NCBI GenBank assembly: GCA_031308135.1
Contig: JAHLJT010000631.1
Span: 266,524,948 to 266,588,947, forward strand
Direction: 5' to 3'
Source of the DNA: Acheta domesticus
Lineage: Eukaryota > Arthropoda > Insecta > Orthoptera > Gryllidae
Length of the DNA: 64,000 nt
Part shown: piece after piece, positions 11,275 to 21,770 of the stretch
Position numbering within the stretch: position 1 is the stretch's first letter
Layout of the letters: every line of letters begins with the position of its first letter
Position numbers and translations under genes: made by a program
The notes under the pieces: generated by a model
What the model was told of the DNA's origin: nothing
What the model saw: the letters and a program-made list of their open reading frames with translations, nothing else
Database searches by the model: none

Positions 11275-12115
11275 GATACCTTTATTTCCGACCTACGGCC
11301 GGGGAAGTTACATGAAAAAAAAATCCCATGAGGTGGGATCACACCCTACCAATTGAGCTCGGTAAAAAGGAAAAATAAAATAAAAGAAAGTTAATGACAC
11401 TTCTGTTACACTCTACAAAAAAATATGCCATTGCGCGGCATCGCTTAATTTTAACAATAACAAACAAACAAACAACATAAAGAAAGACCAAACACTTTAA
11501 AAGTTCGATGGCATTTTCCGCCTCGTCTCGAGGCGGGGCGCCCCAAAGCGCGTGCGTGCGTAAAAAGTCTTATCTGTGGACGAGCGTGGACTGGGGTGTC
11601 CACGTTGAGGTCGATGGCCTTGGCGTCTTCCACGGGCGTTGTCTTACCAGCTGCTATGTTGCAACGGGAAGGCGGATATCTTCCCGCGGTCACTGCTTGC
11701 CCCGAGCCTCCTTGGCGTCTCGCCACCAAGACGCTGGACGAGTCCGGGTTCGTCTCTCATTACGGCTAAGACGAGCGATACTACAGCATTTAATCGCTGG
11801 CGCGGACCGTAGGCTAGCTCCTGATACTCGCGGCTCGTTCGCCCGACTTAGGCAACGAGTTTCGGTCGCGAAGCGCCCTCTCGTAACTTAGAGCGCTCGC
11901 CTTTTAAGCGTTACTTTCGCAGCCGACGCTCACGCGTGGTCGCTCTCACGACTACCTCCCTCTCGTAACTCTCGTGTTAGTGTCTCCTTAAGATTTTGGG
12001 AATCAGTCCCTCTCCGTATTTTCCCCCTCCTAAGTTTTTCCTGGGCTCGCTGACCTACTTTTTGAAACCTCTCATTGGCCGCATCTTACTGCGTCGCAGA
12101 ATTATTTTAGACGAA
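11275..12115 (-). mobile_element. LTR-like island (minus strand), candidate solo LTR
   Basis: On the minus strand this GC-rich block shows a CCAAT-type site (complement of 12074-12078), a TTAAAAG TATA-like box (complement of 11901-11907) and, about 600 bp downstream, an AATAAA polyadenylation signal (complement of 11281-11286). A promoter and a poly(A) signal in one short non-coding block is the architecture of a retrotransposon LTR. I could not define termini or a target-site duplication. A tRNA A-box-like GAGCTCAATTGGTAG (complement of about 11345-11360) also lies inside, so a tRNA-derived insertion is an alternative. Confidence 0.3.
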
Positions 12116-12480
12116 TGGCGGTCCGAGGATTTGTGGAAAATTTTCTGAATTCTCTCTCCCGAAATGCTATCTTTGTTGACCGGAACGCAGCTGCGTTCGT
12201 CGGGGGGGGTGGCATTCCTATTGAGCAATTATTGTATGGCAAAGGGGTTCAGACTTTCTTAAATTATCGCGACAGGCGTGGAAGCGAGGGGGGCGCCCCA
12301 GGATCGGCGGGGGTTGGGTCACAAAAGGTGCATTCAGTGGAGTGGTTTCGTCAAGTGGCCTTTGACGGCCATAAATTGTTTTTACCAGGCCGGCTGAGGG
12401 TGCGACTCTGACAGCAGAGGACAACGGGCGTGGTGGAACGCGGCTGGGCCGAGGCGAGCGGGTGAAGCGCACGTGCGTCT
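12116..12480. other. GC-rich flank of the LTR-like island
   Basis: A long plus-strand frame starts at 12115, but its product is unrecognised and lacks splice context. It may be the U3 part of the LTR-like island. Confidence 0.25.
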
Positions 12481-14286
12481 GCCTGAGAGTACAGAAAAAG
12501 AAGTTTTTTGTAGTAAATTTATTAAGGCACCGCTATATGCCGCCACAATACACTACTTACCTTTACCCTGAACCTGAATACCTTATGCAAGGAATTCAAT
12601 ACCAGATTTTTTTTAAGTTTTGAATACAAAATCTATTGCTTAAAACTTTTTAATTTTTGTACCAAATGTTCTACAATTTCAAATGAGTTTTACAAAAAAT
12701 GAAGACTGCGATGTGTTAACTCGGAGAGAAATTGTGGTATTAATACAATTTAATAACCATTGCTAAAGGCGAGAAAGTACGTGCCGTATTAGCTCCATTA
12801 GTTTGGTAATTGAGCCATATACATTTGCTAATCATAAAACAAACATTGTAGAAATGAATTTACGCAATGACTTTTATTCATTAATTATTTAAAACATTTT
12901 AAGATATTCAACTAGAATGAAAATTTCCATCTTTCTTATGAAAACAATTGTGGTCAAGATATATTTATAAAGGAAGACTTTGTGTATCACGAAATTAAAT
13001 GAGTACAATTTACGTGAAGTTCTTATTTGAAGTTTTGTTAGCCACTGAATTCTGAATCTAATTGAAGGAAATTCGCAAGAACTTGGATGTACTATTATGT
13101 ACTTCATTTTTGGAGAAAAACAAAAACTATCACATTGTAGTTAATTTAGTCTTCGCATTTCAATTGAATTAGTGCCGGACAAATGTCACAAATAACATTG
13201 ACATTTTCATTGATATTGACATTTTCAATGATCGTATCATTCTCCCGACTGAAATTACGATTGAAAAACAGAAATGTGGAATCTAGTTTCTATCAGCGTG
13301 TAACACATGACACGGAGTAACGTATGCGTTTTCCAATATTGCAGATCGACTAATAACTTAATGCCAGATGATATATTTCAATTTAATTATAAAGGTATTT
13401 CATGGATCTATTATGGATAGAGACTTGCTCTGTTTCATTGTATAATATTACTATCAATGATTTTTTTTCTCTTTTACTAGCAAGCAGAGGGGAGTACAAA
13501 AAAACTAATGTAGGAAATGTCAAAATTATAACATCTCTCTGTCGAAATTGTAACACGTTTTAGAAGTTCCTGATATCAAAAAAGTGTTGTTTTTTTGTTT
13601 CAAAGCGGTTTGCGAACAACACGGGAACTTACTGGGTTCACAGATTTTTCTCAGTAACCAATTTTTCCCGATTTATTCAGTCGAACGAGAAACCCTGCAA
13701 ATTTGAAGCAGATCTCTTAATAACTTTGGTACTACATTACACTCTTTTACATATGATTTAGGTTAAGTTTTTATTAACATATCTCAACTTTAGAACATTG
13801 CGAAAGTTAAAATTGTTTTGCAATGCTAATGAAGTCAGAGAATTGGTTGTTTAATGCAATATCTTCTTCTAAATTAGCACATTTAATTAATCTATTGCAA
13901 ATGTTAATAGTTTTTGCGTAATTTTGAGCCAAACATTGAGAATATTTGCTTCTTAGATGCTAGAAATACCGCAAATTTAGAGCACATTGCAACAGCTTAA
14001 CCACATACTCTGCAGCATAATGATCAAGAAGCAACAACCTAAGCTCTTGAATTCAAAACATATACCGAGAAATGTTTGATGTTATCCTATTTTGTAAGAA
14101 CAGAGAAAAAATCTGCACCATCTTGGAATGATTTGTAAAAATATAATATCCAAGAAGAAATTATAAATAAACATTTTGGACCACGGTTACATGTCATTAT
14201 ACTAGCAAATTTATAAAAACCTCCAAGATATGAATGTGTGTTCGTAATTACATTTCAAACAGAGACGTCATCAATAAATCCAATCG
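12481..14286. other. AT-rich desert
   Basis: No gene recognised. A short 18-bp direct duplication (TTGACATTTTCATTGATA type) lies at about 13198-13235. Confidence 0.5.
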
Positions 14287-14776
14287 TCTCCTATATTATT
14301 TCAGTAGTATACCTCCCCTTTGCGGGTCTCACAAGCAACCAATCAATATAAATGAGGTCTCTAAAGAAAGAGAATTTCAAGGAGACGTGACGAATTGCAC
14401 TTTGACTTTAAAAATATGGATGATTTCTTCAAAAAAAACGCATCGAAATATTAATGTAAAATGCAACCCGCAATACATGTCAACCTATATCGGCAAATAA
14501 CTCGTAAACAAAGCGTTTTAGAGCATAAGATGAGATATTTTCCGATCCATTCAATTAAGTTTCGGTTCCACGCTTCAATACTATCAAGGCCACCCCGATA
14601 TTTCAGCCTTTTCTGCTGGTAGCAATTTTTGTGGCGACACGCTTAGAAGGCTTAGATTTGACTATCTTTATTAACGCTTTCTGTTAACACCGTAGTTTGT
14701 GCAGTCTGACGAGGTTTATTTGCATAATCATTAATTCAAGATCTAACATGCGAGAGTTCTCGCACGGGTACGCTAG
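14287..14776 (+). mobile_element. Helitron-like non-autonomous element, copy 1
   Basis: The left end begins TCTCCTATATTATTTCAGTA. The right end has the hairpin TGCGAG-AGTT-CTCGCA (14749-14764), eight spacer bases and then CTAG (14773-14776) followed by T. A TC start, a short terminal hairpin and a CTRR end before T are hallmarks of Helitrons. Related sequence occurs at 51228-51897 and 63105-63205 in the same orientation, with shared phrases such as CAACCAATCWWTATAAATGA. It has no Rep/helicase coding capacity, so it would be non-autonomous. The base before the left end is G rather than the expected A. Confidence 0.6.
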
Positions 14777-14940
14777 TTAATTTATAAGTAAATAATTATA
14801 TTTGATCGGAATTAAAATATATCAAAGGGCAATGCATGAGAATGTGCTCAGCTGCATTGAGACCTTCAATCCTATAGAAAAACCAATTATTCATCAAAAA
14901 CTACCTGAATAATTCACATACGATATCTATTAACAAATTA
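14777..14940. other. AT-rich spacer
   Basis: Spacer between the Helitron-like and LINE insertions. Nothing recognised. Confidence 0.5.
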
Positions 14941-14941
14941 T

Positions 14942-16045
14942 TAGATTAGATTAGATTTATTTAAACTGCAATTGGGCATAACCCGGTGGCAGCTAATTAC
15001 AAAAACATAAATATACCCAGCCTTTCTGTAATATAGAACTCTAAAACCACTAATAATAATAATAACAACAACAACAACAATAATAATAAGAAGAAGAAGA
15101 AGAAGCAAATTATATACTAATTGTAGTAATAATAATGGTAAAATAATGATAATAATATAAAAATTGACTGATTCATAAAACATTAAATCACATTAAGAGA
15201 GAAAACACTCACACACACACACTGCACTAGTATCACACTGCACTTCACTTCACTAAGACCTGAAAACATTTCCTTCTTTATTTCTCTGCTATACACTGCA
15301 CTACACCTCACTTCACAATAGAACACTTATGCATCGCTATATAACCACTATTCTCCCTCATTTACTTAATAATACCCTAAATTAATTTCATAAACTGTTG
15401 AACACTTTGAGGAAAGGGTTCAAAGGTTTTTGCAGGCAATCTATTCCATTCCGTAATCGTTCGATTTGTAAAAGAAAATTTCCCGACATCCGTTCTCTGC
15501 TGTCTTAAATTTATTTTGTGCCTGTGATCCACTCTACTGATGTATGTAGGAATACATAGCCGCCGATTAATTTCTTTCCAAGCTGGATGACCATTATAAG
15601 CTTTATACAAGGCGCAGAGTCTTGCTACTGATCGCCTGTTTTTGATTGAATCCCACCCTGCCGTTTTCTTGTCCCTGAAAGTAAATTTAGCTGCCCTATG
15701 CTGAATCCTTTCCAAGTGTTTACACTGCATAATCTTGTGCGGATCCCAACAAATTGTTCCATATTCCATTATTGGACGAACAAGAGATAAATAAGCAATT
15801 TCCCTCGCGTTTGCCGTACTCTTTTTTAGGATGCGCATTACAAAGTGAAGAGATCTCCAGGCTTTCCCTACAACAAAATCTACGTGTTTTTTCCAACTTA
15901 ATTTACTATCGAAATGAATTCCTAGGTACTTGCACGAGGAAACTCTCGGAATAATGTCATTATTTAAACGGTAATGTGTTTCACTGTAATTATGACCCCT
16001 GCCAAAAGTGATGGATTTACTTTTAGAGCTATTTATGGACTATTA
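14942..16045 (-). mobile_element. 5'-truncated LINE (non-LTR retrotransposon), minus strand
   Basis: The minus strand contains the end of a reverse-transcriptase ORF, a 3' UTR with an A-rich trinucleotide tract (complement of 15052-15106) and a 3' tail reading TTTAAATAAATCTAATCTAA at 14942. The ORF lies directly against the tail and the 5' part of the element is missing, the usual outcome of incomplete target-primed reverse transcription. A clear target-site duplication was not found. Confidence 0.8.
15377..16040 (-). pseudogene. LINE reverse-transcriptase C-terminal fragment
   Basis: An uninterrupted frame of about 220 codons runs from about 16040 down to a stop at 15377, without a proper start. 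Recognisable segments include KYLGIHFDSKLSWKKHV, typical of the thumb region after the RT palm. Further on come YLSLVRPIMEYGTICWDP and a C-terminal TEWNRLP, both standard in CR1/Jockey-type LINEs. The catalytic YADD region and everything upstream are absent, so the fragment cannot be functional. The frame is unusually clean, which suggests a fairly young insertion. The clade is uncertain. Confidence 0.85.
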
Positions 16046-16700
16046 GGGCTATTTATATGTTAAGTGACTTAGTTGTTGTCGCCCTTTTTTTCATTCCATG
16101 TCCAAACTGTACAAACAAATATTCATAAATATTTGAATAGGTTTAGTGGGATAGTTGTGCTCAGGCCTCTGGTGGTTACTTTTGAATAAAGACTTCAATT
16201 ACACCCACAGGGTCGTTACCTTTCATTTGAACACCCGTCGTATATTTTATTATATACAAATATATAGTTGTAATCAACGAAGAGTAATCATTCAATATAA
16301 TTTACAATAAAACTACAATTTTGTTTCTCTATTCCAAACAATATCAACTTCACCATTTATTACGCCAAATATATACCTTTCAAACAAATTAATGGCTTGT
16401 AAGTTTCTCAAAACTTTTAAAAAATGTACTTCTGGCCAAAATGAAGTGACAGTTAAACGCTGACATGAACCGGAACACACCAATCAATTATTTACACTCT
16501 ATCACATATTCTACATTAACACTGAATATTATGAATAATACACATAAAAGAGAATGCCGAGGTTTCTGCATTCACATTCAGAAGTTTCTATATCGCGGTT
16601 TCCAAATATGCAAAAAGGTGACAAACATGGCTTGCAATGGGAAGATTTACCTCTAGGTCAAAGAGCAGTAAACCCTGGTTAGGAAGTCAAAGGTTCAGAT
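16046..16700. other. AT-rich DNA, probably intron of the GPCR gene
   Basis: No further exon of the receptor is recognised here on the minus strand, nor anywhere from 1 to 16700. The next exon may be outside the window or unrecognised. Confidence 0.4.
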
Positions 16701-16710
16701 TAAGATACGT

Positions 16711-17886
16711 CACCTATTTGGCAGAATATTTGGCCGCAGCTATATAGGAAAGGTTCATTTGTATCGCCATAGGGCCAGCAGCGGTAGATGGCGGGCAGGA
16801 AGCCGAAGGGCGTGACGAAGAGGCCGATGGCCAGGTCGTTGCTGGCCAGCGACGTGAGCAGGTGGGGTTAGGCGAAGAGAGCTCACCTCGATCTGGCAGA
16901 AGATCTCCCCGTAGGGCCAGCAGCGGTAGACGGCGGGCAGGAAGCCGAAGGGCGTGACGAAGAGGCCGATGGCCAGGTCGTTGCTGGCCAGCGACGTGAG
17001 CAGGTGGGGCGAGGCGAAGAGAGCTCACCTGGATCTGGCAGAAGATCTCCCCGTAGAGCCAGCAGCGGTAGACGGCGGGCAGGAAGCCGAAGGGCGTGAC
17101 GAAGAGGCCGATGGCCAGGTCGTTGCTGGCCAGCGACGTGAGCAGGTGGGGCGAGGCGAAGAGAGCTCACCTGGATCTGGCAGAAGATCTCCCCATAGGG
17201 CCAGCAGCGGTAGACGGCGGGCAGGAAGCCGAAGTGCGTGACGAAGAGGCCGATGGCCAGGTCATTGCTGGCCAGCGACGTGAGCAAGTGGGGTTACGCG
17301 AAGAGAGCTCACCTCGATCTGGCAGAAGATCTCCCCGTAGGGCCAGCAGCGGTAGACGGCGGGCAGGAAGCCGAAGGGCGTGACGAAGAGGCCGATGGCC
17401 AGGTCGTTGCTGGCCAGTGACGTGAGCAGGTGGGGCGAGGCGAAGAGAGCTCACCTGGATCTGGCAGAAGATCTCCCCGTAGGGCCAGCAGCGGTAGACG
17501 GGGGCAGGAAGCCGAAGGGCGTGACGAAGAGACCGATGGCCAGGTCGTTGCTGGCCAGCAACGTGAGCAGGTGGGGCGAGGCGAAGAGAGCTCACCTGGA
17601 TCTGGCAGAAGATCTCCCCGTAGGGCCAGCAGCGGTAGACGGCGGGCAGGAAGCCGAAGGGCGTGACGAAGAGGCCGATGGCCAGGTCGTTGCTGGCCAG
17701 CGACGTGAGCAGGTGGGGCGAGGCGAAGAGAGCTCACCTGGATCTGGCAGAAGATCTCCCCGTAGGGCCAGCAGCGGTAGACGGCGGGCAGGAAGCCGAA
17801 GGGCGTGACGAAGAGGCCGATGGCCAGGTCGTTGCTGGCCAGCGACGTGAGCAGGTAGTGCGTGGGGCGAGGCGAAGAGAGCTCAC
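16711..17886 (-). repeat. Tandem array of eight partial copies of the GPCR exon (142-bp unit)
   Basis: Read on the minus strand, each unit is 117 nt encoding the exon's last 39 residues (LLTSLASNDLAIG to CQIQ) plus 25 nt of intron beginning GTGAGC. Donor-side anchors (plus-strand GCTCACCT) start at 16881, 17023, 17165, 17307, 17449, 17590, 17732 and 17881 (parent). Spacing is 142 bp except 141 and 149 in the two altered units. The unit farthest from the parent (16711-16880) is decayed: extra sequence lies between WPYG and IFCQI, and its donor reads GTGACG. The seven others keep GTGAGC. None has an AG acceptor before its coding part, so they look like intronic pseudo-exons with spare donors. 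Confidence 0.95.
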
Positions 17887-18225
17887 CTGGATCTGGCAGA
17901 AGATCTCGCCGTAGGGCCAGCAGCGGTAGACGGCAGGCAGGAAGCCGAAGGGCGTGACGAAGAGGCCGATGGCCAGGTCGTTGCTGGCCAGCGACGTGAG
18001 CAGGTAGCGCGGCTGGGCGTGGATGAAGCGCGAGTAGCGCCGGCTGTTGACCACCACGATGAGCACGAGGTTGGCGCCCAGGATGCCGGCGGACAGCAGC
18101 AGGATGAGCAGCGCCTGGCACAGGTTCCACAGCGAGACGCCGCCGGCCGCCGCCAGGAAGCGCTGCTGGGAGCAGCTGCTGTTGTGGAGGGGGGGCGGCG
18201 TCAGCCACGCGCCCTTCTGCTCCAT
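17887..18225 (-). CDS. Class A (aminergic-like orphan) GPCR, first coding exon
   Basis: This 113-codon exon starts at an ATG with G at -3 and +4 and ends in phase 0 at ATCCAG|GTGAGC. The tail has an N-glycosylation site (Asn15). TM1 spans about residues 37-60 with GAN (Asn52 = N1.50). TM2 spans about 74-98 with SLASNDLA (Asp83 = D2.50, the sodium-site acidic residue). The first extracellular loop has Trp103, and Cys110 fits the conserved TM3 disulfide cysteine. Short loops and these residues place it in rhodopsin-like receptors. The SLASNDLAIG and RCWPYGEIFC segments resemble insect orphan amine-receptor-like proteins; that match is from memory. An in-frame upstream ATG at 18297 could add 24 residues but has a poorer context. 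TM3-TM7 are not in the window. Confidence 0.85.
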
Positions 18226-18420
18226 GCCCCCGCGCGCGCTGCCTCGCCGCTCATCGGCGCACGCGCCCACCACACGCACGCCCGCACACACGCACACGCA
18301 TCACGTGGCACGATTTTGCACAGACTGGCTTCTACACCTCGGACTTTTATTTTATATTTAGATATTTCGGAGACCACTTCCTTCACGTTTCGGGATTTTC
18401 TTTTGATTTGAAGATTAAAC
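18226..18420 (-). promoter_or_regulatory. 5' leader and promoter-proximal region of the GPCR gene
   Basis: GC-rich sequence upstream of the ATG on the minus strand, with an ACACGC-rich stretch (plus 18261-18300), grades into AT-rich DNA by 18340. The transcription start is not apparent: no clear TATA or Inr element was found. Confidence 0.35.
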
Positions 18421-19123
18421 ACTTGACACACTGGAATTGGTAGCACTCACTAATTAGTTTTCACACACTTTCAACTACCACTTTTTCAAACATCACAATT
18501 AGAATTAATTCGTGTATTATTCGTTCACTTAATTACACGTAGTGACTAATGAATTATTTCAATGTACTATAATATTTAAGTAAAATGTTCAATTTTTACT
18601 GATACATTGCATTATCAGATACACAAAACGTAAGTTGATTTCTGTGTACTGGACAATTGAAAACTCGCATAAAACTATGAATATCTCTATAATAATTCTC
18701 TATATTATCTCTCCAAGGAACATTATTCCATTATTCACAAATTCACTGAAGTTCATGAAGCATGTTCCACCTTTTATGAGTGAAAATTCTACGGTATTTT
18801 GACAATTGTAAATTTCTTTATTTCCAATATAAAGCTTCCATTTACTAGTAAATTGAAAACGAAATTTTGCACTTTTCTCCCCTTTCGCAGATTATAACTC
18901 CTGAATTTACATCACATTTTTACGCTTAAAATTTCAGTTTATGTGAATTGCAACATACTGAAACGCTTAGTTACGCTGGGTAAATAATTACCCTAAATCA
19001 ATATCCAGAACTCCATTCTTTCAATCTAATAAAATGAAGTATTACGTTTTTCGACTCTACAATTTCTTTCACAAAAAAGTGAAAAGCAGAGATGTATGAA
19101 TATTTTACGAATAGAATTTAGTA
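18421..19123 (-). other. AT-rich gap between the GPCR exon and a candidate upstream terminal exon
   Basis: If the exon at 19124-19204 is real, this would hold its 3' UTR. AATAAA on the minus strand lies at the complement of 18817-18822, about 300 nt after the stop. Otherwise featureless. Confidence 0.35.
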
Positions 19124-19204
19124 TTATTTCGTTTGTGAAAGCAGCGCAACGCTGAGTGAGGACATCAAGCTGAAGTCGGTCTCTTCCTCAGGAGAAGGGG
19201 TGGC
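19124..19204 (-). CDS. Candidate terminal exon of an unidentified gene
   Basis: On the minus strand a strong acceptor, TCTTTTGTTTCAG, is followed in phase 0 by 26 codons (ATPSPEEETDFSLMSSLSVA, then LLSQTK) and a TAA. Third positions are GC-rich in an AT-rich neighbourhood, which supports coding. The product is not recognised. The plus strand also has a GC3-rich frame over the same bases (ATLSEDIKLKSVSSSGEGVA, stop at 19205) with a poorer acceptor, so strand is not certain. If the minus reading is right, a gene ends about 0.9 kb upstream of the GPCR start on the same strand. Confidence 0.4.
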   Translation of the reverse strand, partial: ATPSPEEETDFSLMSSLSVALLSQTK

Positions 19205-19209
19205 CTGAA

Positions 19210-19640
19210 ACAAAAGATTTTACAGTAATCATTTTTTATACATTATAAATATAATATAATATTAGCTTAACAATAATTTACATTAATATATTTAGTTCTC
19301 TTCATTTAATACAAGTGTTACATTAAATTATAAAATATTTTTGATACACAAGTTAGTATCCAGTTTGAAGACAGAAATTAAGACAATTATCTCAATTCAG
19401 AGTCGTGGGTTCAAAAGGTAGTGACAGAAGAGTGGACATTGGATATTTGGAAGATTCTCTTAAAACAATATTTCAAATGATCCACTAACATGACACATTT
19501 AGTCTCTCCATTGTATATTAAAATAATGAACGTGTTTATGAAGAACGATACAGAAGAAAACGATAATGATTGTTTGAACATTCGGCAAAGAATCCTACAA
19601 AAATATGGCCGGAAAACTTAACAAAAATCTTTTCATCTTC
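19210..19640. other. AT-rich DNA without visible features
   Basis: No supported gene or repeat. It would be intron if the 19124-19204 exon is real. Confidence 0.45.
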
Positions 19641-19644
19641 GCTC

Positions 19645-19875
19645 CCTCTAGAGTCAATTCGAGCCCCTCTCGCCTTTCACCTCCCCTTCACCGTCATCAC
19701 CCCGTCCCACTTCCTCTCGGGGGCTTCCGCCGGGCAACCGAAATACCCCGTTAATTGCAGATGGAAGCGAACACTTCCGGTTGCGCCGTGGAGACCTTCC
19801 GCCGCCTCTGCGCGGGGGGGGGGGGGCGGGGGGCGCGACGCCCAGTGCACCGAAAGAGCTGCGAAAGCGCGCGTA
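19645..19875. other. GC-rich island with TTAATTGCAG motif and a G-run
   Basis: A compact GC-rich block in AT-rich DNA. It includes CCCGTTAATTGCAGATGG, a homeobox-type TTAATTG beside an E-box-like CAGATG, and an uninterrupted G tract at about 19817-19830. Both strands are open, but no protein is recognised. The appearance resembles conserved non-coding regulatory blocks. Confidence 0.3.
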
Positions 19876-20740
19876 AAAAAAGAAAATGGAAAATAAAAAA
19901 TAGTAAAGAGAAATATTAAAGGAAGAAAACGGAAAATACGAAAAAATTTAAATATTATAAAAAAATATGACGGGAACAAAAAATTACGTCACATCAAGAA
20001 AATAGGAAAAGAAAAATAGCAGCTAAAATTGTCTTAATGTTACTTGAGATTAATGAAAGATATAACAAACACCAAACGAGATGAAATTCTTAAATAAGCT
20101 ATTTTCATCTCACGTTTGCAGATCTCGAAATATGGCCGGAAAATCAATTCTTCGTACATTCGTAAAACATAAATTGAGAAGACTACCAATGGAACTAGAA
20201 ATCACAAAAGTCACGAAAATGAATGGCAATTCATTTTGAAAAGAAAATATAATTTTTGTTATTTTACTTCTTTGAAATATACTATTGAATACACTGGTCG
20301 ACAAGGTTTCGTTAACAACAAATTTCATTAGCGAATCTAGTGCGTTTTTTCTCACCGAATTCAGAATGGTATAAAGAATTTTCTCCACATGCACAGTTCT
20401 TTTATGGCAGCTATTTTTAAAATCTGTTTTTAACATTCTCTTTGACCTGTCATAGGAACCTTTACCTTATATATAGCGATTTCATTCAAGCCGTATTTTA
20501 GAAAATTATACGTAATATCATGCTGAAACACCAATAAGAAATACTGTGCAGATTCATTCATGTTTTGACATGCTCAGACGAGATAATCTGGCATAGTGAT
20601 GTGTCAATAATGAGGTGCCTTTGGGCTTGTTAGCACGAATATCGCTAGTGACATATTTCCTTCCTTTCTGTATAGTGTAGTTGTGTATTGCGTAAGCTGT
20701 GTTTTAGTATTTTGTTTTTCCATCATCATCATTATAATTC
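19876..20740. other. AT-rich DNA
   Basis: A-rich plus-strand stretch at 19870-20000. No gene or repeat recognised. Confidence 0.5.
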
Positions 20741-20746
20741 ATCATC

Positions 20747-21770
20747 ATGTATACCAAGAAAGTGTGTAAATCATGCAGATAATTTCTGCTGTATTTGTGG
20801 AGAGCTGACTTGAAAGACTCAGAAGCGAAATGTAACGCCACTTACGAAAAAGTATCATCAGCATTGGGCTATCAAGATGTCTGGCAATTTATCTGTTACC
20901 TTGATGATTTTGAAAATAGCTTAGCCCCAATTATATGATTTGTGTGTTAAAACTGTTGTCTTGACAGAAAAATGGTACACACCATATGCCATTTGCAATT
21001 TCTATGATTTGGAGGGAACCGAAGGATCATCTAAGTGATTGTTATTTCTGTTTGATAAATATTAAAGGAATCTCTGTATCCCTGGCCAGAAAAATGTGTC
21101 ACATGTCCATTAAGTGAATCCTGAAAAATATATTTATTTCCATTGCATTTTAAATTAGGAGAAATACAATTTTTTTGTAAAAGCTATGGAGAAACTTTCT
21201 GATGAATCGAAATTTACTTACTTACTTCGAAATGATCTTCTGATGAATCGAAATTTACTTACTTTACGTACTTGAATCGAAATTTCCCAAAGTAAGTAAT
21301 GCTAAATTGAAAGAAAGGGAGTTTCACGACCACAAATTCGGTTATTAATGGCTGAAGGACATTTTGAATAACTGTCAAATCTACTGGAGAAAGCAGCCTG
21401 AAAGTCTATCAAAAATTTACATTGCAATTTCCTTCGAAACCATAAAGCAGAAAACTATCGGACATAGAGGCTAATCTTCTGCATTCTTATAAAGCTATGG
21501 GATGTAACATGTCTTCAAAACTCACTTCTCAGACTCTGACTTAGAGTTCCACCCGGAAAATCTTGGACGTGTCTGCAATGAGCATGGTGAGCGCTTTCAT
21601 TAGTAAATTTCTACAATGGAAAATATGTACTAAGGTAAGTGTTGTAATATGTTCGCCTATTATAGACTAGGAGCAAGAAGAGATGTTCCAGACACAGAAT
21701 ATGCCCGAAAAACATCATTACCACTTTCTAGTTACAGAAGAGTAGTTACACAAGAGTAGTCAGAATGTTA
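20747..21770 (+). pseudogene. Decayed gene of a multi-copy arthropod transposon-like protein family
   Basis: Several frames carry blocks of one protein family that I remember as highly repeated in arthropod genomes. An N-terminal zinc-ribbon-like CCICGEL is followed by LKDSEAKCNATYEKV (about 20785-20860). A middle block near 21000 reads MIWREPKDHL-like. Later blocks include LLHSYKAMGCNMSSK (from 21474), a degraded version of an HLDFFPENLG/DEHGERF motif (21535-21600), and RDVPDTEYARK (about 21680-21715). Frameshifts, stops and a 21200-21290 duplication show it is dead. The parent is probably a DNA transposon, but I cannot name the superfamily with confidence. Confidence 0.65.
21205..21268. repeat. 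Short tandem duplication inside the decayed element
   Basis: TGATGAATCGAAATTTACTT followed by ACTTAC-type sequence occurs twice about 40 bp apart, and a third ATCGAAATTT follows. The local duplication adds to the disruption of the transposon-like reading frame. Confidence 0.75.

Noticed and set aside
16714..17595. Stand-alone proteins within the 142-bp exon array on both strands
   Set aside because: They are out-of-frame readings of GPCR exon copies. The true frame of each unit continues the receptor's TM2 and ends at its donor.
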